From: Sphingopyxis sp. H053
GTDB lineage: Bacteria; Pseudomonadota; Alphaproteobacteria; Sphingomonadales; Sphingomonadaceae
Direction: 5' to 3'
NCBI RefSeq assembly: GCF_001468225.1
Contig: NZ_LNRU01000005.1
Span: forward strand, 124,001-188,000
Length of the DNA: 64,000 nucleotides
Below, in pieces: positions 9,117 through 20,248 of the stretch. Every line of letters begins with the position of its first letter. The stretch's first letter is position 1. A model generated the notes under the pieces. It was not told where the DNA came from and made no database searches. It saw nothing but the letters and a program-made list of their open reading frames with translations. Made by a program: the position numbers and the translations under genes.

Positions 9117-9377
9117 TTAGGTCCGCCCGCTGAGCACGTCGGGGTCGGCCCAGCCGTTCACATAGGCGACGTAATAAAGGACGAAGGCGACCGTCGCGGC
9201 GATCGTCATCTGGAGCAGGATGCGTCCGGGGCGGAAGGCCGCTGGCGCGCCCGGTTCCTGCCCGCGCACCAGCGGCGTCGCGTCATCGCTTGCGCGGCGG
9301 CCGTGGAAGGGCAGCACGAAGAAGGCGCTGAACGCCCAGAACAGCAGGTAGATGGCGAGCGCCGAGGTCCATTTCAT
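9117..9377 (-). CDS. DUF1467 family small membrane protein
   Basis: 86 residues with two hydrophobic helices, about 5-24 (ALAIYLLFWAFSAFFVLPF) and 52-72 (RILLQMTIAATVAFVLYYV), and a short polar loop. This matches the alphaproteobacterial DUF1467 family in length and topology; its function is not known. It follows RNase J by 14 bases and is the last gene of the nuo-birA-coaX-rnj run. The longer open frame upstream of the ATG lies within RNase J and is a shadow. The 232 bases downstream (8885-9116) up to rsgA contain nothing I can name. Confidence 0.8.
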   Translation of the reverse strand: MKWTSALAIYLLFWAFSAFFVLPFHGRRASDDATPLVRGQEPGAPAAFRPGRILLQMTIAATVAFVLYYVAYVNGWADPDVLSGRT

Positions 9378-9391
9378 CGTCGTGGGTCCGT

Positions 9392-11026
9392 TCAGATGGT
9401 GACGAGCATCACGTCGACGACGGGCTTTTTGCCCGTCCAGTCGGTCGCGACGCGGCGCACGCCAAGGCGGATCGCCTCGCGGAGCTTTTCCTCGTCGCGC
9501 GCCGGGCCGGTGGCGGCCTGTTCGGCGGCTTCGCGCATCTCGTCGATAAAGGCTTCGCGCTCGTCCTCGACGGGCACGCCGCGATAGCTGATCGCGCTTT
9601 CGACGAAACGCTTTGCGGAGAAGATCGCCGCGACGGTGATATGGCCGTGGAGCGAGAGTTTGCGCCGTTCGTTGATCGTCTCGCCGTCGGCGGGCAGGAT
9701 CACGTCGCCGTCGAGGATCAGACGTCCTGCATGAACGCGTTCGACGATCTTCGCCGGACCGGGCGCCAGTCGTACCAGATCGCCATTTTCCTGCACCAGC
9801 GCATCGGGAACGCCGCGTTCGAGCGCGAAGCGTGCCTGTTCGTGCATGTGACGGATTTCGCCATGCACCGGCAGGACGAGCTTGGGCCGCAGCCAGCCAT
9901 AAAGCGCGGCAAGCTCGGGCTGCCCCGGGTGGCCGCTGACATGGATATGCGCCTGCTTTTCGGTGACGGTGAGGATGTCTTTCGCAGCAAGCTGGTTCAT
10001 GATCCGACCGATCGCGACCTCGTTGCCGGGGATCTGCTTCGACGAGAAGACCACGGTGTCGCCCGCCTCGAGCTTGATCTGGTGGATGTCGGCCGCCATG
10101 CGCGCGAGCGCCGCGCGCGGTTCGCCCTGGCCTCCGGTGGCGATCACCATCACCTTGTCGCGCGGCAGGCGCATCGCTTCGTCGAAATCGACCGTCGGCG
10201 GGAAGTCTTTGAGGTAACCGACCGAGCGCGCAACGCCGAGGATGCGGTCGAGCGAGCGGCCCGCGACGCACAAGGTACGCCCGGTGGCTTTGGCTACGGC
10301 GCCCAGCGTCGCAAGCCGCGCGGCGTTCGATGCGAAGGTGGTGACGACCACGCGGCCCCTTGCCGCGCCGACCGCCTGCTCCAGCCCAGCCCGCAGGCCG
10401 CCTTCGCTGCCCGATGCCTCGGGGTTGAAGGCATTGGTCGAATCGCAGACGAGAACGTCGATGCCCTCGTCGCCGACCGCGGTCAGCGCCGCGGCGGTTG
10501 CGGGAACGCCGAGGATCGGTTCCTCGTCCAGCTTCCAGTCGCCGGTGTGGAAAACGCGGCCATAAGGCGTGTCGATCACGACAGCGCTCATTTCGAGAAT
10601 CGAGTGCGCGAGCGGGATCAGGCGGATGCCGAACGGGCCGAGCTGAAAATTATCGTCGATGTCGACGGTCTTGAGCGTGACCGCTTTCTCCAGCCCCTCT
10701 TCGGCGAGCTTGTGCGCGATCAGCCCCGCAGTGAAGCGGTTGGCATAGAGCGGCACGCCAAGGTCAGCGGCGAGATAGGGCAGCGCCCCGATATGATCCT
10801 CGTGCCCGTGCGTCAGCACGATGCCGAGCAGATCCTTCTTGCGGTCCTCGATGAATTCGAGGTCGGGCATCACGATGTCGATGCCCGGATAATCGTGGCT
10901 GCCGAAGGTCACGCCGAGGTCGAGCATGATCCATTTGCCGTCGCAGCCATAGAGATTGGCGTTCATGCCGATCTCGCCCGATCCGCCCAATGCGAGAAAA
11001 AGCAGCTCCTTGCCCGGAGTCGTCAT
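9392..11026 (-). CDS. rnj: ribonuclease J
   Basis: 544 residues from the ATG at 11026, which overlaps the coaX stop as ATGA. It is a metallo-beta-lactamase fold nuclease with the metal motif [13 protein letters not shown] (HxHxDH), GDWKLDEEP, the beta-CASP segment with [11 protein letters not shown], and [10 protein letters not shown] and [11 protein letters not shown] motifs typical of RNase J. A shorter C-terminal domain follows. RNase J combines endonuclease and 5'-3' exonuclease activity and acts in rRNA maturation and mRNA decay in bacteria, including alphaproteobacteria. Its position after coaX-birA-nuo suggests cotranscription with the long operon. Length is normal for the family. Confidence 0.95.
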   Translation of the reverse strand: MTTPGKELLFLALGGSGEIGMNANLYGCDGKWIMLDLGVTFGSHDYPGIDIVMPDLEFIEDRKKDLLGIVLTHGHEDHIGALPYLAADLGVPLYANRFTAGLIAHKLAEEGLEKAVTLKTVDIDDNFQLGPFGIRLIPLAHSILEMSAVVIDTPYGRVFHTGDWKLDEEPILGVPATAAALTAVGDEGIDVLVCDSTNAFNPEASGSEGGLRAGLEQAVGAARGRVVVTTFASNAARLATLGAVAKATGRTLCVAGRSLDRILGVARSVGYLKDFPPTVDFDEAMRLPRDKVMVIATGGQGEPRAALARMAADIHQIKLEAGDTVVFSSKQIPGNEVAIGRIMNQLAAKDILTVTEKQAHIHVSGHPGQPELAALYGWLRPKLVLPVHGEIRHMHEQARFALERGVPDALVQENGDLVRLAPGPAKIVERVHAGRLILDGDVILPADGETINERRKLSLHGHITVAAIFSAKRFVESAISYRGVPVEDEREAFIDEMREAAEQAATGPARDEEKLREAIRLGVRRVATDWTGKKPVVDVMLVTI

Positions 11027-11808
11027 ATTGTTGGCTTCCATTGATGATAGAGGTGCATCAGCCCGTTCAGTGTCAGGTCGGGCTCGATACGATCGAACAG
11101 GTGTGCCTGTTCCTGAAAAAGTGTCGCCAGGCCGCCCGTCGCGATGACGGTGAGTGGTTTGCCGATTTCGGCCTTCATGCGCGCGATCAGCCCTTCCATC
11201 ATCGAGACATAGCCCCAATAGACGCCGATCAGCATCTGGCTTTCGGTAGTGCGCCCGATAACGCTGCCCGTTGCCGGTGCTTCGATCGCGATGCGCGGCA
11301 GTTTCGCCGCCGCAGCGACGAGCGCCTCGAGCGAGAGATTGACGCCCGGCGCGATGATCCCGCCGAGATAGGCGCCGTCGGGGCCGATATGGTCGAGCGT
11401 CGTCGCGGTGCCGAAGCTGATGACGAGCTTGTCCTTGCCGGGCTCGACCGCCTGCGCCGAGATCGCGTTGACCGCGCGGTCGGCGCCGACCGACTGCGGC
11501 TCGTCGACCTTGAGCGCGATCCCCCAGGTCACGGGCTCGCGGCCCGCGACCAACGCATCGACGCCGAAATATTTATGCGCGAGCAGCTGGAGATTGTGGA
11601 GCGCGCGCGGCACGACGGTCGAGATGATGACCGCTTCGACGTCGGCGCGGTCGTGCCCCTCGATCCGCATAAGCTGATCGAGCCACACCATATATTCGTC
11701 AGCCGTGCGCCGGTCGTCGGTCGCGATGCGCCAGCGCGCGAGCAGCTCGGTGCCGCGGAACAGTGCGAATTTGGCGTTGGTGTTGCCGACATCGATCGCG
11801 AGCAGCAT
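11023..11808 (-). CDS. coaX: type III pantothenate kinase
   Basis: 261 residues. The N-terminal [17 protein letters not shown] is the phosphate-binding loop of the acetate-kinase/Hsp70 fold. Further conserved elements are [19 protein letters not shown] and [11 protein letters not shown]. It phosphorylates pantothenate in the first step of coenzyme A synthesis and is the CoA-feedback-insensitive type. The gene starts one base after the birA stop (TGA, G, ATG) and ends in an ATGA overlap with RNase J, so translation is probably coupled on both sides. Length is typical. Confidence 0.96.
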   Translation of the reverse strand: MLLAIDVGNTNAKFALFRGTELLARWRIATDDRRTADEYMVWLDQLMRIEGHDRADVEAVIISTVVPRALHNLQLLAHKYFGVDALVAGREPVTWGIALKVDEPQSVGADRAVNAISAQAVEPGKDKLVISFGTATTLDHIGPDGAYLGGIIAPGVNLSLEALVAAAAKLPRIAIEAPATGSVIGRTTESQMLIGVYWGYVSMMEGLIARMKAEIGKPLTVIATGGLATLFQEQAHLFDRIEPDLTLNGLMHLYHQWKPTI

Positions 11809-11809
11809 C

Positions 11810-12535
11810 TCAATTCCCCTCCACGGGCCGGCGTAGTTCGACGTCGCCCGCATGGACCAGCATGGTCTCGCCGCCCTCGCGGCGCAAGCGCAGCGCGCCA
11901 TCGTCGGCAAGGCCGTCGAAGAAACCGTCGATCCCCTGTTCGGAGACGCGGAGCGGCGTACCGACCGGATGCGCCTGCGGTAGCCAGGCGCGAACGATGC
12001 TTGCCACACCTTCCTGTCGCCAAGTCCAGAGCGCGTCGATCATTGCGATACCGAGCGCATTGGCGAAATGATCGCGGTCGAGTTCGACGCCCTTGGCCGC
12101 CAGCGTCGCGGTCGGACGGTCGGGCAGTTCGGGCGCGGCGGTCAGATTGACGCCGATACCGATCACCACCGAATTGCCCGTGCGTTCCATCAATATGCCC
12201 GCGCATTTGGCGCCATCGATCAGCAGGTCGTTCGGCCATTTGAGCTGCGCGTCGACGCCGGGCGCCAGCGCGGCAACGGTCTTGGCGAGCGCCACTCCGG
12301 CGACGAGCGCGAGCGTCGCCGCCGATGGATCGCCTATCGTCAGGTGGACGACGGTCGAGCCCATGAAATTGCCCTGCCCGTCGTTCCAGCCACGCCCGAG
12401 ACGCCCGCGCCCGGCGGTCTGGCGATCGGCAACGAGCCAATGGCCTTCACCGACATGCTCGCCGCCTGCCAGCCGCGCCAGCAGGTCGGCGTTGGTTGAG
12501 CCAGTCTGCTGGATCCGCTCTATCGGCGGTATCAG
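11810..12535 (-). CDS. birA: biotin--[acetyl-CoA-carboxylase] ligase, probable CTG start
   Basis: About 241 residues, catalytic and C-terminal domains only, without an N-terminal DNA-binding domain. Motifs: [23 protein letters not shown] (biotinyl-AMP loop), [24 protein letters not shown], and a C-terminal SH3-like segment. It attaches biotin to the carboxyl-carrier protein of acetyl-CoA carboxylase. No ATG, GTG or TTG lies in frame between the catalytic motifs and many codons upstream. The best start is CTG at 12535, which overlaps the nuoN stop as CTGA, mirroring the ATGA overlaps elsewhere in this operon; an ATA codon follows immediately. An internal ATG (FMGSTVV) would delete the active site. 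Function confidence is high, start confidence moderate. Confidence 0.9.
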   Translation of the reverse strand: MIPPIERIQQTGSTNADLLARLAGGEHVGEGHWLVADRQTAGRGRLGRGWNDGQGNFMGSTVVHLTIGDPSAATLALVAGVALAKTVAALAPGVDAQLKWPNDLLIDGAKCAGILMERTGNSVVIGIGVNLTAAPELPDRPTATLAAKGVELDRDHFANALGIAMIDALWTWRQEGVASIVRAWLPQAHPVGTPLRVSEQGIDGFFDGLADDGALRLRREGGETMLVHAGDVELRRPVEGN

Positions 12536-13965
12536 AACAGCACCGCGGCGGCGCTGGCCGAAAGGACCGCCAGCACGGGAATGAAGAGATAGCCGATGAC
12601 CGAAAGCCACAGGGCGCTCGCGGTGATCACCGCATCCTCGACGATCGCGCCGCCGCCCGCGGGGAATTCGGTGTCCGACTTGTCGTCGAAGTACATCGTC
12701 TTGATGATCGCGATATAATAGAAAGCACCGATCACCGAGGCGACGATACCCGCAACCGCCAGCGGCACGAGGTTCGCGTTCACCGCGGCCTCGAACACCA
12801 GATACTTCGGCCAGAAACCGAAGAGCGGCGGGATGCCGGCGAGGCTGAACAGGAACACCGCCATCGCCGCGGCAAGACCCGGACGGCGCTGTGACAGGCC
12901 GGCGAGCGCCGGGATGCTCTCGACATGATTGCCGTCGGCATCGCGCAGCTGGAGCACGACGAGGAAGGCGCCGAGCGTCGTCAGCATATAGACGAGCAGA
13001 TAGGTCAGCACACCTTCGACCCCCTGCTGCGTTCCGGCAGCAAGACCAACGAGCATGAAGCCGACATTGTTGATCGACGAATAGGCAAGCAGACGCTTGA
13101 TATTCTTCTGCCCGATCGCACCGACCGCGCCGAGGATGATCGAGGCGAGCGACAGGAAGATGATGATCTGCTGCCACGCGCCGACCGCGGGGCCCATCGC
13201 ATCGATCACGACGCGCGTCATCAACGCCATCGCCGCAACCTTGGGTGCGGTGGCGAAGAAGGTCGTCACCGGGGTCGGCGCGCCTTCATAGACGTCGGGG
13301 GTCCACATGTGGAACGGCACGGCGCTGATCTTGAAGCCGAGGCCCGCGAGCACGAACACGATGCCGAAGATCAGCCCGATGTTGAGCTCGCCGCCGAGCA
13401 CCTTCGCGATACCGGCGAAATCGGTCGTACCGGTAAAGCCATAGAGCAGCGAAATGCCATAGAGCAGCATGCCCGACGCGAGCGCGCCGAGGACGAAATA
13501 TTTGAGGCCGGCTTCGGTCGACCGCTCGTCGGTGCGCATGAAGCTGGCGAGCACATAGGCCGCGAGGCTGTTGAGTTCGAGCCCGACATACAGCGTCATC
13601 AGGTCGCGCGACGAGGCCATGATGCCCATGCCGAGCGCCGCGAACAGGATGAGCGTCGGATATTCGGCGCGCATCCCGCCATTGAAGAAGCGCGGCGCGA
13701 TGACGATGCAGACGAAGCTCGCGGCATAGATCAAGAGCTTGGCGAAGCCGCCAAAGCTGTCGACCGACAGCGTGCCCGAGAAGACCGTCGCATCGACGCC
13801 GAACAGCGCAACGACCGCGGCCGCGGCCGCAGCGAGCGTCAGCAGCGAGCTCAGCTGATAGAGGCCGACGTTGCGGTCACCGAAGAAGGTGCCGAGCATC
13901 AGCGTGATGAGCCCGCCGATCGTCAGGATCAGTTCGGGCCAGATGAGCATCAGGTCGGCGGTCAT
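12532..13965 (-). CDS. nuoN: NADH-quinone oxidoreductase subunit N
   Basis: 477 residues, a polytopic membrane protein with about 14 hydrophobic helices. It carries family segments such as [38 protein letters not shown] and [16 protein letters not shown]. It is one of the three antiporter-like proton-pumping subunits (with NuoL and NuoM) in the membrane arm of complex I. It overlaps the nuoM stop by four bases at its start and the birA start at its end. Length matches the family. Confidence 0.97.
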   Translation of the reverse strand: MTADLMLIWPELILTIGGLITLMLGTFFGDRNVGLYQLSSLLTLAAAAAAVVALFGVDATVFSGTLSVDSFGGFAKLLIYAASFVCIVIAPRFFNGGMRAEYPTLILFAALGMGIMASSRDLMTLYVGLELNSLAAYVLASFMRTDERSTEAGLKYFVLGALASGMLLYGISLLYGFTGTTDFAGIAKVLGGELNIGLIFGIVFVLAGLGFKISAVPFHMWTPDVYEGAPTPVTTFFATAPKVAAMALMTRVVIDAMGPAVGAWQQIIIFLSLASIILGAVGAIGQKNIKRLLAYSSINNVGFMLVGLAAGTQQGVEGVLTYLLVYMLTTLGAFLVVLQLRDADGNHVESIPALAGLSQRRPGLAAAMAVFLFSLAGIPPLFGFWPKYLVFEAAVNANLVPLAVAGIVASVIGAFYYIAIIKTMYFDDKSDTEFPAGGGAIVEDAVITASALWLSVIGYLFIPVLAVLSASAAAVLF

Positions 13966-15515
13966 TGGACGCCTCCTGCGTGGCTCGATCCGTGGGCGGT
14001 GTCACCATGCGCCTTGGCGGGCTTCGGCTTGCCGGCGGCAAGGTGCGCGTCGCCCGCGGGCTTCGCCGGAGCAAGGCGCGCAACGACGGTCGTCACGTCG
14101 CCGCGCATCGGCGCGAGGAAGCTTTCGGGATAGACGCCCATCCACAGCGCCACGGCGGCCAGCGGCACCATGATCGTCCATTCGCGGGGATTGAGATCGG
14201 CCATCGCCTTCACATCGTCCTTGGTCAGTTCGCCGAACACGACGCGGCGGTAGAGATAAAGCATGTACGCGGCACCAAGGATAATCCCGGTGGTGCAAAC
14301 AAAGGCGACCCAGCTCGACGCTTCATAAATGCCGGCGAGGCTCAGGAATTCGCCGACGAAGCCGCTGGTGCCCGGCAGGCCGATCGACGCCATCGTGAAC
14401 AGCATGAAGAACAGCGCATAGGCCGGCATGTTCACGGCGAGGCCGCCGTAACGGTCGATTTCGCGCGTGTGGAGCCGGTCATAGATCACGCCGACGCAGA
14501 AGAAGAGCGCGGCCGAGACAACACCGTGGCTGAGCATGATGATCAGCGCGCCTTCAATCCCCTGCTGGTTGAAGGCAAAGAGGCCCGCGGTGACGATCGC
14601 CATGTGCGCGACCGACGAATAGGCGATCAGCTTCTTCATATCGCTCTGCGCCAGCGCGACGAGGCTGGTGTAGACCACCGCGATCATCGACAGCGCAAAG
14701 ACGATCCACATCAGCTGCCCCGACGCGTCGGGGAACATCGGCATCATGAAGCGGATGAAGCCATAGGCGCCGAGCTTCAGGAGCACGCCCGCAAGGATCA
14801 TCGAGCCCGCGGTCGGCGCCTGGACGTGCGCGTCGGGAAGCCAAGTGTGGACGGGCCACATCGGCATCTTGACCGCAAGGCTGGCGAAGAAGGCGAGCCA
14901 CAGCCAGGTCTGCATTTGAACCGGGAAATCATAGTTCAGCAGCGTCGGGATGTCGGTCGTGCCCGCTTCGTGGATCATCGCGATGATCGCGATCAGCATC
15001 AGCACCGACCCGAGCAGCGTGTAGAGGAAGAATTTGAACGCCGCATAGATGCGGTTCGCGCCGCCCCAGATGCCGATGATGAAATACATCGGGATCAGGC
15101 CGGCTTCGAAGAAGATGTAAAAGAGCAGCAGATCTTGCGCGCAGAAGACGCCGATCATGATCGTTTCCATGACGAGGAACATCGCCATGTAGAGGCCGAC
15201 ACGGCTCTTGATCGCGTCCCAGCTGGCGAGGATGCAAAGCGGCATCAGGAAGACGCTGAGCATGATGAGCATCAGCGCCATGCCGTCGATACCGAGGGCA
15301 TATTGGAAACGTCCGAACAGGTCGGCGCGCTCGGTGAACTGCCACTGCGCGCCGCCGATATCGAACTGCGCCCACATGACGCAGCCGAGGACAAAGGTCG
15401 CGAGCGTCGCGCCGAGCGCAACCCAGCGCGACATCTTGTCGCCGACGAACAGGCAGGCGATGGCGGCGATCGCGGGGACCGCCAGCATCAGCGAAAGGAT
15501 CGGGAAGTCGCTCAC
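13962..15515 (-). CDS. nuoM: NADH-quinone oxidoreductase subunit M
   Basis: 517 residues, about 14 membrane helices. Conserved elements include [40 protein letters not shown] and [13 protein letters not shown]. It is an antiporter-like subunit of the complex I membrane arm; the Glu and Lys residues in these segments belong to the family's proton channel. The C-terminal ~45 residues are rich in Ala, Lys, His and Gly and extend a little past the usual end. It overlaps nuoL upstream and nuoN downstream by ATGA, consistent with coupled translation. Confidence 0.97.
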   Translation of the reverse strand: MSDFPILSLMLAVPAIAAIACLFVGDKMSRWVALGATLATFVLGCVMWAQFDIGGAQWQFTERADLFGRFQYALGIDGMALMLIMLSVFLMPLCILASWDAIKSRVGLYMAMFLVMETIMIGVFCAQDLLLFYIFFEAGLIPMYFIIGIWGGANRIYAAFKFFLYTLLGSVLMLIAIIAMIHEAGTTDIPTLLNYDFPVQMQTWLWLAFFASLAVKMPMWPVHTWLPDAHVQAPTAGSMILAGVLLKLGAYGFIRFMMPMFPDASGQLMWIVFALSMIAVVYTSLVALAQSDMKKLIAYSSVAHMAIVTAGLFAFNQQGIEGALIIMLSHGVVSAALFFCVGVIYDRLHTREIDRYGGLAVNMPAYALFFMLFTMASIGLPGTSGFVGEFLSLAGIYEASSWVAFVCTTGIILGAAYMLYLYRRVVFGELTKDDVKAMADLNPREWTIMVPLAAVALWMGVYPESFLAPMRGDVTTVVARLAPAKPAGDAHLAAGKPKPAKAHGDTAHGSSHAGGVQ

Positions 15516-17560
15516 AGGAAATTCACCATGGCCCAGCTGGCGAGGCCGACAAGACCGAGCAGCATCACAAACGCATATCCATAAACATAACCCGATTGCA
15601 GCCGGACCGCGAGACGGGTCCCCCCAGCGACGAGCGCGGCGGCGCCATCGGGACCGAAGCGGTCGATGGTGCCTTCATCCCCGCGCTTCCAGAAGAAGCG
15701 GCCGATCGCGAAGGCGGGCTTCACGAAGAGGATGTTGTAGAGCTCGTCGAAATACCATTTGTTGTACAGGAACTGGTGGAGCAGCTTGAACTGCGCCACG
15801 AAGCGCGCCGGCAGGCTGGTGTTGCGGATATAGCTGTTCCACGCCAAGAATAGCCCGATCGCCATCACCGTGAACGGCGTCCACTTCACCCACAAAGGCA
15901 CTTCGTGCGCGGCGTGCATCAGATGCTCGTCGAACGCGAGGCTGCCCTGCCAGAACGCCAGCCCCTCTTCGGGGTAGATGAACTGGTGGTGGAACGCGAA
16001 ACCCGCGAACACCGCACCGATCGACAGTACGACCAGCGGGATCAGCATGCTGATCGGGCTTTCGTGCGGGTGATAGCCCGCGGTGCCGTCACCATGCGTT
16101 TCATGATGATGCGCGTGGGCATGATCGTCGGCCGAATGTTCTTCGGAGGGATCTTCATGCTCGCCATGAACCGCGTGCTGGATATGCTCGCTCTGTTCCC
16201 AGCGCGCCTTGCCATAGAAGGTCAGGAAGACGAGGCGCCACGAATAGAAGCTGGTGAGGAAGGCGACGAAGACGCCGACCCAGAAGGCGATGACGCCGCC
16301 GCCGCCGCTCGCGAAAGCCGCCTCGAGGATGCCGTCCTTCGAGTAGAAGCCGGCAAAGCCCGCAACCCCGGCGATGCCGACGCCGGTGATCGCCAGCGTG
16401 CCGAGCATCATCGCCCAGTAGGTGATCGGAATCTGTTTCCGCAGCGCGCCATAATAGCGCATGTCCTGCTCATGGTGCATCGCGTGGATCACGCTGCCCG
16501 CGCCCAGGAACAGCAAAGCCTTGAAGAAGGCGTGCGTGAAGAGGTGGAACATTGCCGCGCCATAGGCACCCGCACCCGCGGCGAAGAACATGTAGCCGAG
16601 CTGCGAACAGGTCGAATAGGCGATGACGCGCTTGATGTCCCACTGCGTCGTCGCGACGGTCGCGGCGAAGAAGCAGGTCGCGGCGCCGACGAACATCACG
16701 ACGCCCTGCGCGACTTCGCTGGTTTCGAACATCGGCGACAGGCGGCAGACCATGAAGACGCCCGCGGTGACCATCGTCGCGGCGTGGATCAGCGCCGACA
16801 CCGGGGTCGGGCCTTCCATCGCGTCGGGAAGCCAGGTGTGCAGGCCAAGCTGCGCCGACTTGCCCATCGCGCCGATGAACAGCAGCAGGCAGAGGATCGT
16901 CATCGTGTCGAGACGCATGCCCATAAAGCTGATGGTGCTGCCCGCCATGCCCGGCGCGGCGGCGAGGATCTCGGGGATCGAGACGGTGCCGAACACAAGG
17001 AAGGTGCCGAAGATACCGAGCATGAAGCCCAAATCGCCGACGCGGTTGACGACGAACGCCTTGATCGCCGCGGCATTGGCGCTCGGCTTCTTGTACCAAA
17101 AGCCGATGAGCAGATAGGAAGCGAGACCGACGCCTTCCCAGCCGAAGAACATCTGGACCAGATTGTTCGCGGTCACGAGCATCAGCATCGCAAAGGTGAA
17201 GAGCGAGAGATAGGCAAAGAAGCGCGGCTGGTCCGGGTCTTCCTCCATATAGCCCCAGCTATAGAGGTGGACGAGCGCCGACACCGTCGTGATCACGACG
17301 AGCATCACCGCGGTCAGCGCGTCAACGCGCAGCTCCCAATTGAACTGAAGCGCGCCCGACGAAACCCAGTGGAGCACCGGGGTCACGCCCGCTTCGCCGC
17401 TGCCCGTCACGAACGACAGGAAAATCGGCCAGCTGAGCGCGCAGCTGATGAACAGCGCGCCCGTGGTCAGGATTTTCGACGGCACATTGCCGATCACGCG
17501 CTGGCCGAGGCCTGCGATGATTGCCGCGAGCAGCGGCAGGAAAACGATCGCCTGGATCAT
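15512..17560 (-). CDS. nuoL: NADH-quinone oxidoreductase subunit L
   Basis: 682 residues, longer than the ~610 of E. coli NuoL. Family segments include [51 protein letters not shown] and [16 protein letters not shown]. It is the most distal antiporter-like subunit, with the long C-terminal lateral helix expected in the last ~150 residues. Residues about 459-499 form a loop with 13 histidines among Glu, Asp and Gly (for example [13 protein letters not shown]), absent from E. coli NuoL and possibly metal-binding. The gap of 114 bases to nuoK upstream holds a pair of palindromic repeats. Confidence 0.97.
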   Translation of the reverse strand: MIQAIVFLPLLAAIIAGLGQRVIGNVPSKILTTGALFISCALSWPIFLSFVTGSGEAGVTPVLHWVSSGALQFNWELRVDALTAVMLVVITTVSALVHLYSWGYMEEDPDQPRFFAYLSLFTFAMLMLVTANNLVQMFFGWEGVGLASYLLIGFWYKKPSANAAAIKAFVVNRVGDLGFMLGIFGTFLVFGTVSIPEILAAAPGMAGSTISFMGMRLDTMTILCLLLFIGAMGKSAQLGLHTWLPDAMEGPTPVSALIHAATMVTAGVFMVCRLSPMFETSEVAQGVVMFVGAATCFFAATVATTQWDIKRVIAYSTCSQLGYMFFAAGAGAYGAAMFHLFTHAFFKALLFLGAGSVIHAMHHEQDMRYYGALRKQIPITYWAMMLGTLAITGVGIAGVAGFAGFYSKDGILEAAFASGGGGVIAFWVGVFVAFLTSFYSWRLVFLTFYGKARWEQSEHIQHAVHGEHEDPSEEHSADDHAHAHHHETHGDGTAGYHPHESPISMLIPLVVLSIGAVFAGFAFHHQFIYPEEGLAFWQGSLAFDEHLMHAAHEVPLWVKWTPFTVMAIGLFLAWNSYIRNTSLPARFVAQFKLLHQFLYNKWYFDELYNILFVKPAFAIGRFFWKRGDEGTIDRFGPDGAAALVAGGTRLAVRLQSGYVYGYAFVMLLGLVGLASWAMVNFL

Positions 17561-17570
17561 GCGAAAGCTC

Positions 17571-17653
17571 CGTCGTCCCAGCGAAAGCTGGGACCGCTCA
17601 CGGTTTTAAGCGGCGTTGCCACGTTGGCGATCCCAGCTTTCGCTGGGATGACG
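17571..17653. repeat. inverted pair of 26-base palindromic intergenic repeats
   Basis: Between nuoK and nuoL. Copy 1 (17571-17596) starts CGTCGTCCCAGCGAAAGCTG; copy 2 (17628-17653) is the same element in reverse orientation, differing at three positions. Each copy is itself a short palindrome around CCCAGC...GCTGGG, and the two together could form a long stem in the nuo transcript. Elements with this CCCAGCGAAAGCTGGG core are common in sphingomonad intergenic regions and resemble small non-autonomous mobile repeats. Confidence 0.85.
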
Positions 17654-17674
17654 AGGATGGTGTTGATCACCGGT

Positions 17675-17980
17675 TTACCCCTTCATCCGGTTGGCATCGT
17701 CGACGGCAATCGTGCCGCGGCCGCGGAAGTAAATGACGAGAATGGCAAGACCGATCGCGGCTTCACCCGCAGCGACGGTCAGCACGAACATCGAGAAGAC
17801 CTGCCCGACGAGATCGCCGAGCGCGGCGCTGAACGCGACGAGGTTGATGTTCACCGCCAGCAGGATCAGCTCGATCGCCATCAGGATGACGATGATATTC
17901 TTGCGGTTGATGAAGATGCCGAGCACGCCGAGCGTGAAGAGCACCGCCGAAACGGCGAGATAATGGCCGACCGAAATCAT
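17675..17980 (-). CDS. nuoK: NADH-quinone oxidoreductase subunit K
   Basis: 101 residues with three hydrophobic helices. The conserved acidic residues sit in [20 protein letters not shown] (helices 2 and 3, Glu residues that form part of the complex I proton path) and [15 protein letters not shown]. It is the MrpC-like membrane subunit (ND4L in mitochondria). It is flanked on both sides by repeat pairs, the only place in the nuo run where genes are separated by more than about 15 bases. Confidence 0.97.
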   Translation of the reverse strand: MISVGHYLAVSAVLFTLGVLGIFINRKNIIVILMAIELILLAVNINLVAFSAALGDLVGQVFSMFVLTVAAGEAAIGLAILVIYFRGRGTIAVDDANRMKG

Positions 17981-17995
17981 GCCTGAACTCCATTT

Positions 17996-18076
17996 CCGTT
18001 CGTGTCGAGCGAAGTCGAGACACCGTGAAGGCGTGCACGAACGATGGGCATCTCGACTACGCTCGATGCGAACGGG
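17996..18076. repeat. inverted pair of intergenic repeats between nuoJ and nuoK
   Basis: Copy 1 at 17996-18023 reads CCGTTCGTGTCGAGCGAAGT and on to GAGACAC. Copy 2 at about 18046-18076 is the reverse complement with a few changes (CCCGTTCGCATCGAGCG... when read on the minus strand). The TCGAGCGAAGTCGAGA core recurs in sphingomonad genomes. The pair can fold into a hairpin in the nuo mRNA and may affect stability or partial termination upstream of nuoK. It is a different repeat family from the pair at 17571-17653. Confidence 0.8.
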
Positions 18077-18095
18077 TTAAGGATATGCAACGAAA

Positions 18096-18707
18096 TCACA
18101 GTTCCATCCCCTGCCCGACGCCCGGATCGACCAGCCGCGTCGCATCCTGCGGACGGCGCTGGTTCTGCTTCGAGATATTCTGGGTGCGCACGCCGCCGCG
18201 CTTGCGATGCGTCAGCACGATCGCGCCGATCATCGCGACGAGGAGGACGATGCCCGCCGCCTCGAACAGGAAGATGTAGCGCGTGTAGAGCAGTTCACCG
18301 ATCTGCTGGATATTGCTCTTGTCGCTGACGACCGGCGCAGCGCGCGCCGCGAGGTCGACCCCGCCCGCACTCCATGCGCCGACCGCGAAGATCAACTCAG
18401 CAGCAAGGATGATCGCGACAAGCGCGCCGAGTGGCAGATAGCGCACGAATCCGGCGCGCAGCTCGGCGAAATCGATGTCGAGCATCATCACGACGAAGAG
18501 GAACAGCACTGCGACCGCGCCGACATAGACGATGACAAGCAGCATCGCGATGAATTCGGCGCCCGCGAGCAGCATCAGACCCGCCGCGTTGAAGAAGGCG
18601 AGGATCAGCCACATGACGCTGTGGACCGGATTGCGTGCGAAAATGACCATCGCGGCCGACGCAATGACGATCGTCGCGAACAGGTAAAAGGCGAAGAGTT
18701 GGATCAT
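18096..18707 (-). CDS. nuoJ: NADH-quinone oxidoreductase subunit J
   Basis: 203 residues with five hydrophobic helices, including NPVHSVMWLILAFFNAAG and MLLVIVYVGAVAVLFLFVVM, the family's pi-bulge helix TM3 region. It is the ND6-like membrane-arm subunit involved in coupling quinone reduction to proton transport. The C-terminal tail (about 170-203) is polar and basic. It lies 12 bases after nuoI; the downstream side carries the repeat pair before nuoK. Length is normal. Confidence 0.96.
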   Translation of the reverse strand: MIQLFAFYLFATIVIASAAMVIFARNPVHSVMWLILAFFNAAGLMLLAGAEFIAMLLVIVYVGAVAVLFLFVVMMLDIDFAELRAGFVRYLPLGALVAIILAAELIFAVGAWSAGGVDLAARAAPVVSDKSNIQQIGELLYTRYIFLFEAAGIVLLVAMIGAIVLTHRKRGGVRTQNISKQNQRRPQDATRLVDPGVGQGMEL

Positions 18708-18719
18708 GTGCGCGCGCCC

Positions 18720-19208
18720 TTATCGATAGGGCGCGTCGGCGGCAAGATTCGCCGCGATCGCGCGTTCCCATTTGTCGCCGTTGGCGAGCAGCTTGGCCTT
18801 GTCATAGAGCAGTTCTTCGCGCGTTTCGGTCGCGAATTCGAAGTTCGGCCCCTCGACCACCGCATCGACCGGGCAGGCTTCCTGACAGAAGCCGCAATAG
18901 ATGCACTTGGTCATGTCGATGTCGTAGCGCGTCGTGCGGCGCGAGCCGTCTTCGCGTGGCTCGGCCTCGATCGTGATCGCCTGCGCCGGGCACACCGCTT
19001 CGCACAGCTTGCACGCGATGCAGCGTTCCTCACCGTTCGGATAACGGCGCAACGCATGCTCGCCGCGAAAACGGGGCGACAGCGGGTTCTTCTCGAACGG
19101 ATAGTTGATCGTCGCCTTCGGCTTGAAGAAATATTTCAGCGTGAGGGCGTGCGCCTTCACAAACTCCCACAGCGTGAAGCTTTTGATGAGGTGGGCAATG
19201 GTACTCAT
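18720..19208 (-). CDS. nuoI: NADH-quinone oxidoreductase subunit I
   Basis: 162 residues from the ATG at 19208, which overlaps the nuoH stop as ATGA; a longer in-frame start would lie inside nuoH. Two [4Fe-4S] motifs are complete: [12 protein letters not shown] and [12 protein letters not shown], carrying clusters N6a and N6b. An amphipathic N-terminal helix ([19 protein letters not shown]) sits on the membrane. It passes electrons from NuoG toward NuoB. Length equals that of the mitochondrial-type TYKY subunit. Confidence 0.97.
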   Translation of the reverse strand: MSTIAHLIKSFTLWEFVKAHALTLKYFFKPKATINYPFEKNPLSPRFRGEHALRRYPNGEERCIACKLCEAVCPAQAITIEAEPREDGSRRTTRYDIDMTKCIYCGFCQEACPVDAVVEGPNFEFATETREELLYDKAKLLANGDKWERAIAANLAADAPYR

Positions 19209-20248
19209 GAATACCTCGTCAGCATCAGATAGCCGGAAATCAGGAAGATCCAGAGAAGCGAGATCGGCAGGAAGATTTTCCAACCCAGCCGCATCAGCTG
19301 GTCATAGCGGTAGCGCGGGACGGTCGCCTTGACCCAGCTGAAGACGAAGAAGAAGAAGAGGATCTTCGCGAACAGCCAGATGATGCCGGGGACGGCATAA
19401 AGCGGCGCCCAGTCGATCGGGGGCAGCCAGCCGCCCCAGAAGAGCACCGCGTTGAGCGTGCACATCAACAGGACGTTGGCATATTCGCCGAGCCAGAAGA
19501 GCGCGAAGCTCATCGACGAATATTCGGTCTGGTAACCGGCGACGAGCTCTGATTCCGCTTCGGTCAGGTCGAACGGCGCGCGCGCGGTTTCGGCGAGCGA
19601 CGAGATGAGGAACATCACCGCGAGCGGGAAGAGCAGCAGGTTGAAGCCGAAGGCATTGACGATGCCAAGCCCGTGGCCCTGCTGCGCTTTCACGATCTCG
19701 TTCATGTTGAAGCTGTCGGCGAAGAGCACGACGCCGATCAGGATGAAGCCGATGGAGACTTCATAGGAGATCATCTGCGCCGAGGCGCGCATCGCCGAAA
19801 AGAAAGGATATTTCGAGTTCGACGCCCAGCCCGACAGGATCACGCCGTAGACGCCAAGCGACGAGATCGCGAGGATGTAGAGCAATCCGACGTTGATGTC
19901 GGCGAGCACCGCGCCCGAATTGAACGGGATGACCGCCCAGGCGAGCAGCGCCACCGTGAAGGTGATGATCGGCGCGATCAGGAACAGGCCCCTATTGGCG
20001 CCGCTCGGGACGATCGTTTCCTGCAGGAACACTTTCAGGCCATCGGCGAAGCTTTGCAGCAGGCCGAAGGGACCGACGACGTTCGGACCGCGGCGCAGCG
20101 CGATCGCCGCCCAGATCTTGCGGTCGGCGTAAATGATCATCGCGACCGCGAGCATCAGCGGCAGCGCGATGAGCAGGATGCCGCAAATCGTCGCGACGCC
20201 CCACGCCCAATTCGGGTCCATGCCCCAGGAGATGAAGGTCTCGGTCAT
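19205..20248 (-). CDS. nuoH: NADH-quinone oxidoreductase subunit H
   Basis: 347 residues, about eight membrane helices. Family motifs include [30 protein letters not shown] [39 protein letters not shown] and a C-terminal [11 protein letters not shown]. It forms part of the ubiquinone chamber (ND1 in mitochondria). It starts in an ATGA overlap with the 45-residue peptide gene and ends in an ATGA overlap with nuoI. Confidence 0.97.
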   Translation of the reverse strand: MTETFISWGMDPNWAWGVATICGILLIALPLMLAVAMIIYADRKIWAAIALRRGPNVVGPFGLLQSFADGLKVFLQETIVPSGANRGLFLIAPIITFTVALLAWAVIPFNSGAVLADINVGLLYILAISSLGVYGVILSGWASNSKYPFFSAMRASAQMISYEVSIGFILIGVVLFADSFNMNEIVKAQQGHGLGIVNAFGFNLLLFPLAVMFLISSLAETARAPFDLTEAESELVAGYQTEYSSMSFALFWLGEYANVLLMCTLNAVLFWGGWLPPIDWAPLYAVPGIIWLFAKILFFFFVFSWVKATVPRYRYDQLMRLGWKIFLPISLLWIFLISGYLMLTRYS

